Below, piece after piece: positions 15,717 through 24,276 of a stretch of DNA of 34,140 nucleotides. Location: assembly GCA_045635565.1 (NCBI GenBank), contig JAZTVX010000061.1, positions 1 through 34,140 on the forward strand, in the 5' to 3' direction. This stretch comes from RGIG4140 sp045635565. GTDB taxonomy: Bacteria; Pseudomonadota; Alphaproteobacteria; CAAHEQ01; UBA3637. The position numbers and the translations under genes were made by a program. Numbering within the stretch: the first letter of the stretch is position 1; each line of letters begins with the position of its first letter. The notes under the pieces were generated by a model. It was not told the DNA's origin, did no database searches, and was given only the letters and a program-made list of their open reading frames with translations.

Positions 15717-16280
15717 TTATGGTTTTTCACCTAATCGTTTCATAATATAACGATAATGGTCGTTGAGTTTTTTAAACATTTGTTCGGCTGTCGGATCACC
15801 CTGATTGGTGTCCGGATGATATTTTTTTGCCAATACTTTATATTGTTTCTTGACAACCGATACCATCAGTGGAAATGTAACCTCTAAAAAACGAGCAGCC
15901 TCTACTAAACGGGCTTCATGTTTGGGTTCTGTTGTTGGTGGCGGATTGTATGTTCCACTCATTCCTAATTCATCTTCATTAAATAAACCGAATGTGTCAT
16001 GTGATGTATGTAAACCTGCTCGAAATGTTTGATTTTCTCCGAGTCGCCATGTCGGACGTTGCCAAGTGACATCGTTTTGAATGTGTGATTCAATTTCTTC
16101 ACTGGATAGTCCTAGATAAAAATCCCAGTTTTTATTGTATTCGGTGACATGCTTTAAACAAAACCAATAATATTCCTTTAAGCGTCTGTCTTTGGGGGCT
16201 TTATATTCCCCACAAGCCGGACAACCGGCGTGGTCGCAGGGCCGAAAAGGAACTTCTTTCTTCTTTGGACGGTATATCAT
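15717..16280 (-). CDS. J-domain (DnaJ-like) protein with N-terminal cysteine cluster
   Basis: The 187-residue protein carries a J domain at its C-terminus: VKKQYKVLAKKYHPDTNQGD, with the HPD triad at 155-157, followed by the last J-domain helix (AEQMFKKLNDHYRYIM). This HPD loop stimulates DnaK-type ATPases. The N-terminal part has Cys15, Cys20, Cys23 and Cys41 in CDHAGCPACGEYKAP and FCLKHV, a likely metal site, then a linker. I recall this architecture (Cys N-terminus, DnaJ at the end) from conserved alphaproteobacterial proteins of unknown client. It is monocistronic, and convergent with tuf. Confidence 0.88.
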   Translation of the reverse strand: MIYRPKKKEVPFRPCDHAGCPACGEYKAPKDRRLKEYYWFCLKHVTEYNKNWDFYLGLSSEEIESHIQNDVTWQRPTWRLGENQTFRAGLHTSHDTFGLFNEDELGMSGTYNPPPTTEPKHEARLVEAARFLEVTFPLMVSVVKKQYKVLAKKYHPDTNQGDPTAEQMFKKLNDHYRYIMKRLGEKP

Positions 16281-16432
16281 TTTATGCTCTTGTTACAATT
16301 GTAGGTTGTTTTACGCTTTTGTATTTCACCCTATGGTTGAAAAGTTAATGTCATTTTGAAAAAAACATTGCTATGACGTTGTTTTGATGATAACAGTATA
16401 ATGTGTTTGATACATAAAAGAAAGGAGAATTT

Positions 16433-16714
16433 ATGCTTATATGCAAAAATGTGATCGTGAATGGTCGCAGAACAAGCATGCGTCTGGATAGAGAAACATG
16501 GATGTCACTATCTGATATTTGTTTAAGAGAAAAAGTAACCATACATGAATTATGTTCAAAAATTGATACAATTAAGGGGCGTTCGGGTTTATCATCAGCC
16601 ACCCGATTATTTGTATTGACATATTTTCGTTATATTTTAAGCAAGTATGAAAAAGATTCATTTGCTTTTCCCCGAGAATACAGTCCGGAATTGGTTTTTA
16701 AAAAAGTTTCTTAA
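16433..16714 (+). CDS. Ribbon-helix-helix domain protein
   Basis: A 93-residue protein matching the alphaproteobacterial RHH_4-like family: a beta strand with basic residues (VIVNGRRTSMRLDRETW), then two helices (SLSDICLREKVTIHELCSKI and the GLSSATRLFVLTYFRYI segment). RHH proteins bind DNA as dimers through the paired strand, so it may be a repressor; its target is unknown. AAAGGAG five bases before the ATG fixes the start. A TATAAT lies at 16397-16402, without a clear -35. It sits next to a cysteine-rich family gene, but nothing in the sequence ties the two together. Confidence 0.82.
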   Translation: MLICKNVIVNGRRTSMRLDRETWMSLSDICLREKVTIHELCSKIDTIKGRSGLSSATRLFVLTYFRYILSKYEKDSFAFPREYSPELVFKKVS

Positions 16715-16734
16715 TTGAAATAATGTTGGTATGC

Positions 16735-16777
16735 AAAAATATCCCGTCGCGTAGTGGGTTTTGGACGGGTATTTTTA
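16735..16777 (+). terminator. Intrinsic terminator after the RHH gene
   Basis: AAAAATATCCCGTC (16735-16748) pairs with GACGGGTATTTTT (from 16764) with one bulged T, followed by T-rich sequence. Confidence 0.75.
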
Positions 16778-16832
16778 TTTTTCAAGTCATTTTTAGAGGT
16801 ATTGATATAATCAAATACATTTAAATCACAAA

Positions 16833-16858
16833 AAAACGGCAGTTATGACTACCGTTTT
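16833..16858 (-). terminator. Intrinsic terminator after copy C
   Basis: AAAACGGCAGT (16833-16843) and ACTACCGTTTT (16848-16858) pair with one mismatch. Read on minus it ends in a T run, 23 bases after the stop. It is closely related to the hairpin at 1185-1210. Confidence 0.8.
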
Positions 16859-16881
16859 TGTTAAGATATGTTTTTTTCTGA

Positions 16882-19710
16882 CTACTTTAACACACACTTA
16901 TAACCGATAACTTCCGTGCCGCCTGTTCCGCCGTAAATCGGTTGGGCTTCTCGCAAGCCGTCACATTCATTACATAAACGACGGGATTCGGCATCTGTTC
17001 CGATTTGACGTTCGCCTCCTTCGGAACAAGATAAACAATTACCGTTAATATCTTGCCATTGCAGGCCGGCACATTCTTCGACACATAAACCACTCCATGT
17101 GGTTTCGGGTGTCCCGATTTCCAGTTGACGTCGATTGTTGCAATCCGAACATAAATTTTCTCTACTCGGGTCTATCGGTTTATTTACATTGCTACATGCG
17201 ATACAGGAAGAGTTGGACAGGAAAAACCCGCTTGTGCATAATCCTTTCATACATGTATTGTTTTGCCAACGTCTGTTTTTACAACTTGTACATTGTGCTT
17301 TTGTTGCATTATACGTCGTTGTTGTTTCACAATCCCGACAATAACCGTCTCCATCTCTAAAATAGCGTTTTTTATTGTTTTTATCTGTTAAATAGTCGCC
17401 ATTGACATAATAATCGGCTTTTGATTTGAGATCGGCATTTAGGTTAGCATTGTCATACTCTTCGTTTTCAATATTGTTACATATGCCACTGATTGGGTGT
17501 GTACTGTCAATATCCACTTTATAACAATGTTTATAAGAACCAACAACCCCCAACATCATCATACGATTGCCACAGGCATGACATAAGTTAACACCCGCGG
17601 TTTGGGCATCGCTTCCTTCGGATTGAATGTCATCATGACCGCTGTTATTTCGGCTACACAAAACGCATGTACCTCCGCGATTTTTGTAATATTTTTTTGT
17701 TTCGTCATCCGGACAAACTTTAGGAGAGCAAAATGTTCCCCAAGCCTCATACACTTCACGATTGGGGCAATCTTCGCAATCGTTGGCAACTGTTGGTTCC
17801 AATTGCCAAGCATCTGTGGATTTATTATCTCCACAAGATTGACATTGTGGAGAATTATCATGTGATTTTAATGATGTTCCTTCCGGACAAACAGGTGCAC
17901 ATGTCAGTTTGCCTTCACGATTGTAACTCCATCGAGTTTCTACGGTACCATCCTGACTGTATTCTGTTGCATCTGTTGATACTTTTTTACAATTTTCAAT
18001 ACATTTTGAATCTTCTAATGAGGTAATTCGAATACCCTTTTCATCATCACAATCATGGCATATTCCGTCATTGCCACGGAATTGTCCCAACGAACAATTT
18101 TGTTTTAAAATACAATAAGAACCTTCGACCGTTCGACCACATGCACGACACAATTCAGATAGTTTTGTTAATGTATCTCCGGTTCCCATATAATTATTTG
18201 TTGTTAAAACATCACAATCTAAACAGTTCCCATCTTCATTTTGCCATTTCCGTTGACAATTTTCATCTTCCGGATTTCGCTGACAAATTGTGATGGATTC
18301 TTCCGTATTTGTTGGTTGTTTACAAACGGGATAACAATCTCCGTTAATTACATAACGGGGATTAGAAGCAGGACAAGCGTTACATTTATCTTTTAAAAAT
18401 TGGGAAAAATTATTGTGTGTGGATGATGATGATACTAAATTCCATATTACAATAACTCTGCTGTTTCGATTATCTGAACAAGGTATGCACGTATATGGTG
18501 TTCCAAATTTTATAAATTCATCAGAACTGCATTCTAATTTTTTTTGACACAAATAACCACCATAATAGCCATACCACGCATGATTATCAGAACATGATAA
18601 ACATTGTGATTTGGCTTGTTCTTCATTGGGAATACCATGCATTGTCGTATCAGAACAAGGAACACATCCGGTTGTTGATTGATATGTCACGCCTTCCCGA
18701 CACATATAATCACAGTAGGCTTTTCCTTCTTCTAAATCACCGGTACTACGATTATATTTATTATCGCCGGCACTGTCTGTTGCACATTGTTGACACATGG
18801 TATAGCCGTCAATTTCATCAGAAGTATCAGGAAACAATTCGCCTTTCAATACAACGTAATTGTGTCCGCTGTCACATGGAATACAAGCCCCGTTTTGACT
18901 ACGGAATGTGCCGTCAGGACACGATTTTAACATGGTTGTACATTCGTAATTTGCTTCATTACAAATATAGCCTCGCCCTTTTGATTTACAATCGTCATTG
19001 ACCAAACATTCAACACACATACCGCCTGTGCCATTATCTAAACAATAGGGTGCGTCCGTTCCCGTACAATTATTTTTACAGACCAGTTCATCTATATCAC
19101 AGGTAGCATTTCCGCAAGCCGATATACAATCGCTATCTTCAACACATGGATCGCCACTTTGACCGGAAGTATTACCACTACCGTCCGAATCTAAAAATGA
19201 TGTGAACACGATTGTATTATCCGTTTCTTCTTCCCCACAAATAGACGCACTGCCTGTATATTTGACTAAATCACCACCACCTCGGGCAACTTGCACATAT
19301 CGAATCCCTTGAACGACACCGTTTAAGTTCATGTTCACAACGTTTTTACAAACACGGGAAGAAACGCCTTCAACATATGTTTTAAAGGCAACATCAGGAT
19401 GTGACGTCATATAAATTGGATAACCTGTTCCCGTTATATTCGGAAATTCATCAAAATCAGTGCCATCTTCACTCGGTTCGGGCAAAGGCATCTCCTGATA
19501 TTTATGCCAGATATCATTGGCACGCAGATTGACTTCATACACAATATCATTTGCCCGATATTTATCCATAGCAAAAGAATACCCATAAATCCCACCGGCA
19601 GATAAGACCCCCATCACAGCCAAAACACCAAGGATTTCAACCATACTACGACCGGATTCTTGAGTGTTTTTGTTCAAAAAACGATGTAAAAAAGGCAATT
19701 TAAAATTCAT
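16882..19710 (-). CDS. Prepilin-like, cysteine-rich surface protein (942 aa), copy C
   Basis: A paralogue of the gene at 1570-4398 with, remarkably, the same length. GGAGG lies 4 bases before the ATG. The leader of 20 residues ends in Gly20, then RSMVE and the same hydrophobic helix. Residues 50-180 are almost the same as copy B, with an insert ARGGGDLV. The middle (about 180-800) is alignable module by module but strongly diverged (examples CLSCSDNHAW, CTSCKNRRW), and the last 120 residues return to near identity. DNA identity is patchy: 101 identical bases at 16958-17058 match 4222-4322 of copy B, with diverged sequence beside them. Predicted to be exported through a prepilin route and heavily disulfide-bonded. 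Function unknown. Confidence 0.9.
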   Translation of the reverse strand: MNFKLPFLHRFLNKNTQESGRSMVEILGVLAVMGVLSAGGIYGYSFAMDKYRANDIVYEVNLRANDIWHKYQEMPLPEPSEDGTDFDEFPNITGTGYPIYMTSHPDVAFKTYVEGVSSRVCKNVVNMNLNGVVQGIRYVQVARGGGDLVKYTGSASICGEEETDNTIVFTSFLDSDGSGNTSGQSGDPCVEDSDCISACGNATCDIDELVCKNNCTGTDAPYCLDNGTGGMCVECLVNDDCKSKGRGYICNEANYECTTMLKSCPDGTFRSQNGACIPCDSGHNYVVLKGELFPDTSDEIDGYTMCQQCATDSAGDNKYNRSTGDLEEGKAYCDYMCREGVTYQSTTGCVPCSDTTMHGIPNEEQAKSQCLSCSDNHAWYGYYGGYLCQKKLECSSDEFIKFGTPYTCIPCSDNRNSRVIVIWNLVSSSSTHNNFSQFLKDKCNACPASNPRYVINGDCYPVCKQPTNTEESITICQRNPEDENCQRKWQNEDGNCLDCDVLTTNNYMGTGDTLTKLSELCRACGRTVEGSYCILKQNCSLGQFRGNDGICHDCDDEKGIRITSLEDSKCIENCKKVSTDATEYSQDGTVETRWSYNREGKLTCAPVCPEGTSLKSHDNSPQCQSCGDNKSTDAWQLEPTVANDCEDCPNREVYEAWGTFCSPKVCPDDETKKYYKNRGGTCVLCSRNNSGHDDIQSEGSDAQTAGVNLCHACGNRMMMLGVVGSYKHCYKVDIDSTHPISGICNNIENEEYDNANLNADLKSKADYYVNGDYLTDKNNKKRYFRDGDGYCRDCETTTTYNATKAQCTSCKNRRWQNNTCMKGLCTSGFFLSNSSCIACSNVNKPIDPSRENLCSDCNNRRQLEIGTPETTWSGLCVEECAGLQWQDINGNCLSCSEGGERQIGTDAESRRLCNECDGLREAQPIYGGTGGTEVIGYKCVLK

Positions 19711-19997
19711 AAAACCTCCGTTAAAATAATCTCAAAAAATCAAAACCTTCTCATTAAAAAACGTGTCAAAAAAAGGTACGTTTTTTTGACGCTTTTTTTT
19801 GATGGACGACGTGTGCTTGTAATGAGGTAAAAAAAATATAAAAATCAGATGATTACATTTTTTAGTTGACAAGAGATATTTTGCACAATAATATGGGAAA
19901 AATAACGTACCTTTTTTTGACACGTTTTTCGTTGAGAATATATTGATTTTTAAACGTTATTTTTAAATGGGTTATTCTGTTTGTAAGAGCCTTTTTT
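19711..19997 (-). repeat. Upstream regulatory cassette, copy 3 (287 bp)
   Basis: The minus-strand copy of the segment found at 1282-1569 and 33649-33936. The distal arm of the inverted repeat is at 19904-19923, and the proximal palindrome at 19763-19792 (arms GTGTCAAAAAAA and TTTTTTTGACGC on plus). On minus, TTGACA inside the palindrome is followed after 18 bases by TTTTGA, a weak -10. GGAGG lies at 19715-19719. Beyond the cassette, AACGATTCGTTTTTT is also shared with the region near 1241, so homology to copy 1 extends further upstream. Confidence 0.85.
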
Positions 19998-20150
19998 TAT
20001 ATTTAAATAGAAAATTTAGAAGCATAAAAAACGAATCGTTTTTACGTCTTTCAAATGGTGTTTCAATAGAATATCAGATGTTTCAACAAAACAAAAACAA
20101 TCCGTTGTTATCACTGTTTTTTACGCTGGTTGCATAGACTGTTATATATA

Positions 20151-20177
20151 AAAAAACACCCCGTACAAAACGGGGTG
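20151..20177 (-). terminator. Intrinsic terminator after lemA
   Basis: CACCCCGT (20157-20164) and ACGGGGTG (20170-20177) form a perfect 8 bp GC-rich stem. On minus it is followed by a run of Ts, 19 bases after the lemA stop. Confidence 0.92.
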
Positions 20178-20195
20178 CTTTCAAAACAGATTACA

Positions 20196-20762
20196 TTAAA
20201 ATTGAACTTGAGGGGCTTTTTTTGCTGCTTCTCTTTCACTGTCTTCCAGTTCAAAGAAACGTTCTTCCAAAATACCAAACATTTTTGCAATAAAATTACT
20301 CGGGAATACACGAATACGTTGATTTAAATCGGCAACAACAGAGTTGTAACTTTGACGGGCATTTTGTATATATGTTTCCGTTTCTGCAATTTCCGTTTGC
20401 AACTGTAAAAACGATTGATTAGCCTTCAAATCCGGATAACTTTCCGTTACGGCAAATAAGGATTTTAAAGCACCTGTCAACATATTTTCATATTGTTCTT
20501 TTTGAACGGTCTGAGCCGGAGCGTTCATTGCCATATTTCGGGCCGAAATAACAGCCGTTAATGTTTTTTCTTCATGTTTGGCGTATCCTTTAACGGTTTC
20601 AACTAAATTCGGAATTAAATCATACCGCCGTTTTAAGTGTGTTTCGACACCACTCCAAGATTCTTTTGTTCTGACCTGTAAACTGACCAAGGCGTTATAC
20701 ACAGAAATAATGTACAATGCAATCAATAACAATAGACCTAGAAAAATACCTATACCCACCAT
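20196..20762 (-). CDS. lemA: LemA family membrane-anchored protein
   Basis: A conserved bacterial protein with one N-terminal membrane helix (VGIGIFLGLLLLIALYIISVYNALV) and a long helical cytoplasmic or periplasmic domain. Family marks are RTKESWSGVETHLKRRYDLIPNLVETVKGYAKHE, the segment YPDLKANQSFLQLQTEIAETE, and an ending rich in Glu. The ATG at 20762 (188 residues) is chosen because AAAGGAG stands 6 bases before it; the open frame runs 108 bases further upstream into a poly-T stretch without a Shine-Dalgarno. The biochemical role of LemA is unclear; it is often linked to HtpX or TPM-domain proteins, neither seen here. Confidence 0.94.
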   Translation of the reverse strand: MVGIGIFLGLLLLIALYIISVYNALVSLQVRTKESWSGVETHLKRRYDLIPNLVETVKGYAKHEEKTLTAVISARNMAMNAPAQTVQKEQYENMLTGALKSLFAVTESYPDLKANQSFLQLQTEIAETETYIQNARQSYNSVVADLNQRIRVFPSNFIAKMFGILEERFFELEDSEREAAKKAPQVQF

Positions 20763-20794
20763 GTTTATCTCCTTTCTTTTGGGTTCATACGGAC

Positions 20795-20822
20795 ATATTA
20801 ACAGAAAAAAAAAGAAAAACAA
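20795..20822 (-). promoter_or_regulatory. Possible lemA promoter
   Basis: Read on minus: TTGTTT (20817-20822), 16 bases of T-rich spacer, TAATAT (20795-20800), 32 bases before the ATG. The match is moderate. Confidence 0.4.
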
Positions 20823-20863
20823 ATTATTTTTTTGATATTTTCCCAAAAATGCCGTCTTTTGTC

Positions 20864-20891
20864 TTGACAAAACAAATCCGAATGATAAAGT
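20864..20891 (+). promoter_or_regulatory. Promoter for the ppa-HAD-HIT-kdsB transcript
   Basis: Perfect TTGACA (20864-20869), 16 bases, TAAAGT (20886-20891), 31 bases before the ppa ATG. The -10 is imperfect. Confidence 0.5.
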
Positions 20892-20922
20892 AAAACATTA
20901 TACAGTTGAAAGGAAAAACGAT

Positions 20923-21468
20923 ATGCATCCTTGGCATCAAGTGCAACATTATTCGGAATTTCCGAATTTAGTTCCGGCCATTATTGAAGTTCCCAAAGGG
21001 TCACAAATTAAGTATGAATTAGATAAACGCAGTGGTTTGGTTTGCGTTGATCGTATTTTATATAGTGCTGTTCACTATCCTGCAAATTACGGATTTATTC
21101 CTCAAACATATGGGGACGATAATGATCCGCTAGATGTTTTGGTATTGAGCCAGTTTCCGGTTTGTCCGTTGTGTATTATGCGTGCTCGCCCGATTGGCGT
21201 TATGAAGATGATTGATGGTGGTGAATCTGATGATAAAATTATTGCTGTTCATGAAGACGATCCATTATATAATTGTTATGATCATATTGAGCAATTGCCG
21301 CCTCACATGCTCAAAACACTGCAACGTTTTTTTGAAGATTACAAAGTGTTGGAACAAAAAGAAGTACGTATTGAAAAATTTTTAGGACCACAAGAAGCCC
21401 TTAAATTGATTGAAGAGGCTCGTATTTATTATGAGCAAAACAAAACGCAATTAACAGGCTACGAATAA
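20923..21468 (+). CDS. ppa: Inorganic pyrophosphatase, family I
   Basis: Hydrolyses pyrophosphate released by biosynthesis, pulling reactions such as the KdsB step forward. The 181-residue length is usual. The signature DDNDPLDVLVL holds the metal-binding aspartates; EVPKGSQIKYELDK and YPANYGFIPQT line the active site, and KIIAVHEDDP and FFEDYKVLE follow. Cytoplasmic. First gene of a tight plus-strand cluster, with the HAD gene starting 6 bases later. The Shine-Dalgarno is AAAGGAAAAACG before the ATG. Confidence 0.97.
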   Translation: MHPWHQVQHYSEFPNLVPAIIEVPKGSQIKYELDKRSGLVCVDRILYSAVHYPANYGFIPQTYGDDNDPLDVLVLSQFPVCPLCIMRARPIGVMKMIDGGESDDKIIAVHEDDPLYNCYDHIEQLPPHMLKTLQRFFEDYKVLEQKEVRIEKFLGPQEALKLIEEARIYYEQNKTQLTGYE

Positions 21469-21474
21469 AAACAT

Positions 21475-22374
21475 ATGCTGACACAATTAGATACCCTTTT
21501 TGATATTCCGAATGTTCAAAATTATTTTTTTGACATGTACGGTGTTTTGTGGAACGGAAAACAACTCTATGACGGGGTTGATGATGTGCTGATGCTCTTG
21601 CGTCAGCAGGGAAAAAAGGTCTATATTTTAACAAATCAAACGGCTTTGCGACAAGCATTTGTCGAAACACGGCAAAAGCAAGGATTGATTTGTGGTGTTC
21701 ATTACGATGACGTGATTACGTCCGGTGATGTATGTCTGCAAGCATTTCAAGATGGCATTTGTGAACAGGTCACACAAAAAAACGATTATCGGTTGTTCGT
21801 TTTGGGTTTATCAAATCCGGCATTAACAAATGCTGTTTCATCCCATTTAACGGATAATCCCGATGAAGCCGATATTTTTTACATCAGTTCATTATATGGT
21901 GATACGTTTCAAACATTGGAACAGGTTTTTATTCCTGTTATGCAGAAAGGATTAGAAAAAAATTTGACGATTATTTGTGCTAATCCGGATGTTTATGTTA
22001 TGCACGGGAATGATAAAATTTTGGCACAAGGGGCGGCAGCGAAATGGTATCAGGAACAGGGTGGATGTGTTTATTTCTTTGGTAAGCCGGAAGGGATAAC
22101 ATTTCAATATGCACTTAAACGAACACAATCAACCGTTTCAAACAGTGTCATGGTTGGAGATATGTTGATGACGGATATTTTAGGTGCAAACGGTGTCGGT
22201 ATGCCGACGGTTTTGGTTACGCAAACGGGGATGACGGATTACGATATGCGTTCTCAACATTTATCACTAACGGATTTTATAACGCAGCAGGCACACCAAG
22301 AAAATAAACCTGTCACATTGTTAACGCCGACATATGTATTACCTCAAGTCGGAAAAGCGTTTCAAAATAAATAA
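21475..22374 (+). CDS. HAD-superfamily subclass IIA hydrolase
   Basis: A 299-residue phosphatase-fold protein like the alphaproteobacterial HAD-IIA hypothetical family (NagD relatives). Motif I is FFDMYGVLWNG: the nucleophile Asp is present, while the second Asp of the classical DxD is Tyr, as in family members that have DxWGVL. Motif II is ILTNQT, motif III is FGKPEG, motif IV GDMLMTDILGAN. The cap lies between motifs II and III. Substrate unknown; small phosphorylated metabolites are usual. The Shine-Dalgarno is weak and it starts 6 bases after ppa, so translation may depend on coupling. Confidence 0.9.
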   Translation: MLTQLDTLFDIPNVQNYFFDMYGVLWNGKQLYDGVDDVLMLLRQQGKKVYILTNQTALRQAFVETRQKQGLICGVHYDDVITSGDVCLQAFQDGICEQVTQKNDYRLFVLGLSNPALTNAVSSHLTDNPDEADIFYISSLYGDTFQTLEQVFIPVMQKGLEKNLTIICANPDVYVMHGNDKILAQGAAAKWYQEQGGCVYFFGKPEGITFQYALKRTQSTVSNSVMVGDMLMTDILGANGVGMPTVLVTQTGMTDYDMRSQHLSLTDFITQQAHQENKPVTLLTPTYVLPQVGKAFQNK

Positions 22375-22390
22375 AATGAAAGGAACAAGT

Positions 22391-22798
22391 ATGTTTGAAT
22401 TACATCAGGCACTTCAAAAAAAAGATTTTGTTTGTGATTTGCCGTTTTGTACGGTTTTGTTTGAAGATAATGCTCTTTGTCCGTGGATATTTTTAGTTCC
22501 ACGTAAAGAAAATGTTCGCAATATGCTTGATTTAACGACACAAGAACGTTTTGACTTGATGCGTGAAATTGAAATGGCTGAGCAAATTATGACAAAGTTG
22601 TTTAAACCAACACAAACCAATGTTGCCATGATTGGCAATTTGACACCTCAATTACATGTTCATGTCGTTTGTCGATATGAAACAGATCCGTATTGGCCGG
22701 GGACAGTGTGGAACCAACCGGCAAAGCCATACCCATTTAATGCTAAAATAGAAGTTATCAATCGTATTCGAAAGGAATTTGAAGCATGTCAAAAGTAG
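22391..22798 (+). CDS. HIT-domain protein
   Basis: A 135-residue histidine-triad nucleotide hydrolase/transferase fold. I take the ATG at 22391 because AAAGGAAC lies just before it; the frame is open upstream into the previous gene. The active site reads QLHVHVVCR with His89 and His91; the third His of the canonical HxHxH is Val, as I recall for the alphaproteobacterial subfamily that continues TDPxWPGxVW, which this one does (ETDPYWPGTVW). The substrate is unknown. Its end overlaps kdsB by 13 bases. Confidence 0.88.
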   Translation: MFELHQALQKKDFVCDLPFCTVLFEDNALCPWIFLVPRKENVRNMLDLTTQERFDLMREIEMAEQIMTKLFKPTQTNVAMIGNLTPQLHVHVVCRYETDPYWPGTVWNQPAKPYPFNAKIEVINRIRKEFEACQK

Positions 22799-23559
22799 CC
22801 GTTCTAATCCCCACTCGTTTAAAATCAACACGTTTACCAAACAAACCTCTGTCTGTTATTAACGGGAAAACGTTAATACAACATGTTTATGAACATGCCA
22901 TTGCTGTTCATCCTGAAGAAGATGTGTATATTGCTGCAGGCGATCAAGAGATTGTTGATGTCGCAAAACAATTTGGAGCGAAATGTATTTTAACCGATCC
23001 GTCGCTACCGTCAGGAACGGATAGGATTGCTGCTGCTCTAAAAGAAATTGATCCGAATGGCACAAAATATGATATTGCTATCAGTTTTCAAGGTGATGGG
23101 ATTAACGTTGATCCGAAATTGAATTTACAACTGGTTGACGTTATGGAAAAAACAGGGGCTGATATCGTTACGGTTGGGATGAAAATAACAGATAAAGCTG
23201 ATATTCAAGACCCTTCACATGTTAAAATCGCAATGGGATTGCGTTCGGATGAGAATTTCGGACGAGCCCTTTATTTTTCCCGTTCTCCGATCCCGTATAA
23301 TCGAGATAATGTAGCCGATTATGATTTTGCTTATTGGCATATAGGTATTTATGTTTATCGAGCAAAAGCGTTGCAGGAAATCATTTCTTATCCTGTTGGT
23401 GTTTTAGAAAATATTGAAAAATTAGAACAATTACGGGCATTGGAAAATGGTATGAGTATTTATGCTCTTGTTGTTGATTCGGTTAAATTGATTGAAGATG
23501 CACCGGCTGACATCAACACGCCCGAAGAGTTGGCAGAAGCCCAAAAGTTTTTATTTTAA
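22786..23559 (+). CDS. kdsB: CMP-Kdo synthetase (3-deoxy-manno-octulosonate cytidylyltransferase)
   Basis: Activates Kdo with CTP to CMP-Kdo, the donor for the inner core of lipopolysaccharide. The 257-residue length fits. The nucleotide loop PTRLKSTRLPNKPL is at 9-22, SGTDR at 76-80, the metal Asp in FQGDG at 101-105, and HIGIYVYR plus the ENIEKLEQLRALENG block follow. One point is unusual: after QGD most enzymes have EP or LP, here GIN. The start overlaps the HIT gene, with AAAGGAA 9 bases upstream. This is the last gene of the cluster. Confidence 0.94.
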   Translation: MSKVAVLIPTRLKSTRLPNKPLSVINGKTLIQHVYEHAIAVHPEEDVYIAAGDQEIVDVAKQFGAKCILTDPSLPSGTDRIAAALKEIDPNGTKYDIAISFQGDGINVDPKLNLQLVDVMEKTGADIVTVGMKITDKADIQDPSHVKIAMGLRSDENFGRALYFSRSPIPYNRDNVADYDFAYWHIGIYVYRAKALQEIISYPVGVLENIEKLEQLRALENGMSIYALVVDSVKLIEDAPADINTPEELAEAQKFLF

Positions 23560-23575
23560 ACTGAATAATGAACCA

Positions 23576-23605
23576 AAAAAGTCGTGTCGGAAGATGCGAC
23601 TTTTT
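23576..23605 (+). terminator. Intrinsic terminator after kdsB
   Basis: AAAAAGTCG (23576-23584) and CGACTTTTT (23597-23605) with a 12-base loop, 17 bases after the kdsB stop. Confidence 0.75.
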
Positions 23606-24058
23606 GCATTAAAGTCATTTAATTGTGTGAAGTTATATTGTTTTTAAACGTGATAAATTGAAAAATTAATGATGTCTGTATTGAAACGAGAGAAGCAAAT
23701 ACGGGCAGGGTGTGTTGTTATTCATAATTGAAAAAGATGTTCTAGTATATGGGCGAGTTTTTATCCTTGAAAGAATGGGAACTTTTTTAAAGAACGCAAA
23801 AAGATGTTTTAAATAAAAATAAGGATAAATGTTTTTGCTTTTGATATTGTTTGAAAATATTATTTTTGTGTTTAAAAAAAGTATTGACATTTGCTTGTTT
23901 TTGGCGTATAAAATAACCCTCAATCTGTGTGATTGTTGTGTTGTATTGTATTGAAATGATGGTTTGCTGTTGTTTTAATGCAATAAAAACAATGATTTAG
24001 AGGTTGAAAAGTTTAATTGTACTTTGTTGTTGAAGCAACAGATAAAGAGGAACAAATT
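23606..24058 (+). promoter_or_regulatory. Spc operon promoter and leader
   Basis: The first 278 bases of this gap show nothing I can name. A strong promoter then follows: TTGACA at 23884-23889, 17 bases, TATAAA at 23907-23912. The predicted transcript has a leader of about 140 bases before rpmC, long enough for ribosomal-protein autoregulation, but I could not match it to a known S8-type or other operator. A TTG-started frame from 24017 runs into rpmC and is judged leader, because AGAGG sits before the ATG at 24059. Confidence 0.75.
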
Positions 24059-24256
24059 ATGGAAAAGTTTAAAAATTTAATGGCTAAAAGTGATGCTGAA
24101 TTGTCCGAAATGGAAGTTCAACTCAGAAAAGAAGCCTTGAATTTGCGTTTTCAACAAGCAAGTGGTAGTTTGAAAAACACTGCTCGTCGCCGTCAGGTCA
24201 GAAAAGAAATCGCAATGATTAAAACAGCCGTTGCTCAGAAAAAAGCGACGAACTAA
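24059..24256 (+). CDS. rpmC: 50S ribosomal protein L29
   Basis: Binds 23S rRNA near the peptide exit and contacts trigger factor and SRP sites. The 65-residue two-helix protein shows AELSEMEVQLRKEALNLRFQQASG and the typical NTARRRQVRKEIAMIKT. The ATG at 24059 is favoured by AAAGAGGAAC 6 bases upstream. It is the first gene of the cluster, unusually without rplP ahead. Confidence 0.96.
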   Translation: MEKFKNLMAKSDAELSEMEVQLRKEALNLRFQQASGSLKNTARRRQVRKEIAMIKTAVAQKKATN

Positions 24257-24276
24257 TGTGCATGAGGAGAAAATAA

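Noticed and set aside
20763..20870. N-terminal extension of lemA
   Set aside because: It encodes a poly-Phe stretch from T-rich noncoding DNA and overlaps the likely promoter; AAAGGAG fits the ATG at 20762.
21475..22374. HAD gene as inactive because motif I lacks the second Asp
   Set aside because: The DxW/Y-G-V-L form is normal in this HAD-IIA subgroup and all other motifs are present.
22391..22798. HIT protein as degraded because the third His is Val
   Set aside because: The HVHV form with the following DPxWPGxVW block is, as I recall it, the standard alphaproteobacterial subfamily.
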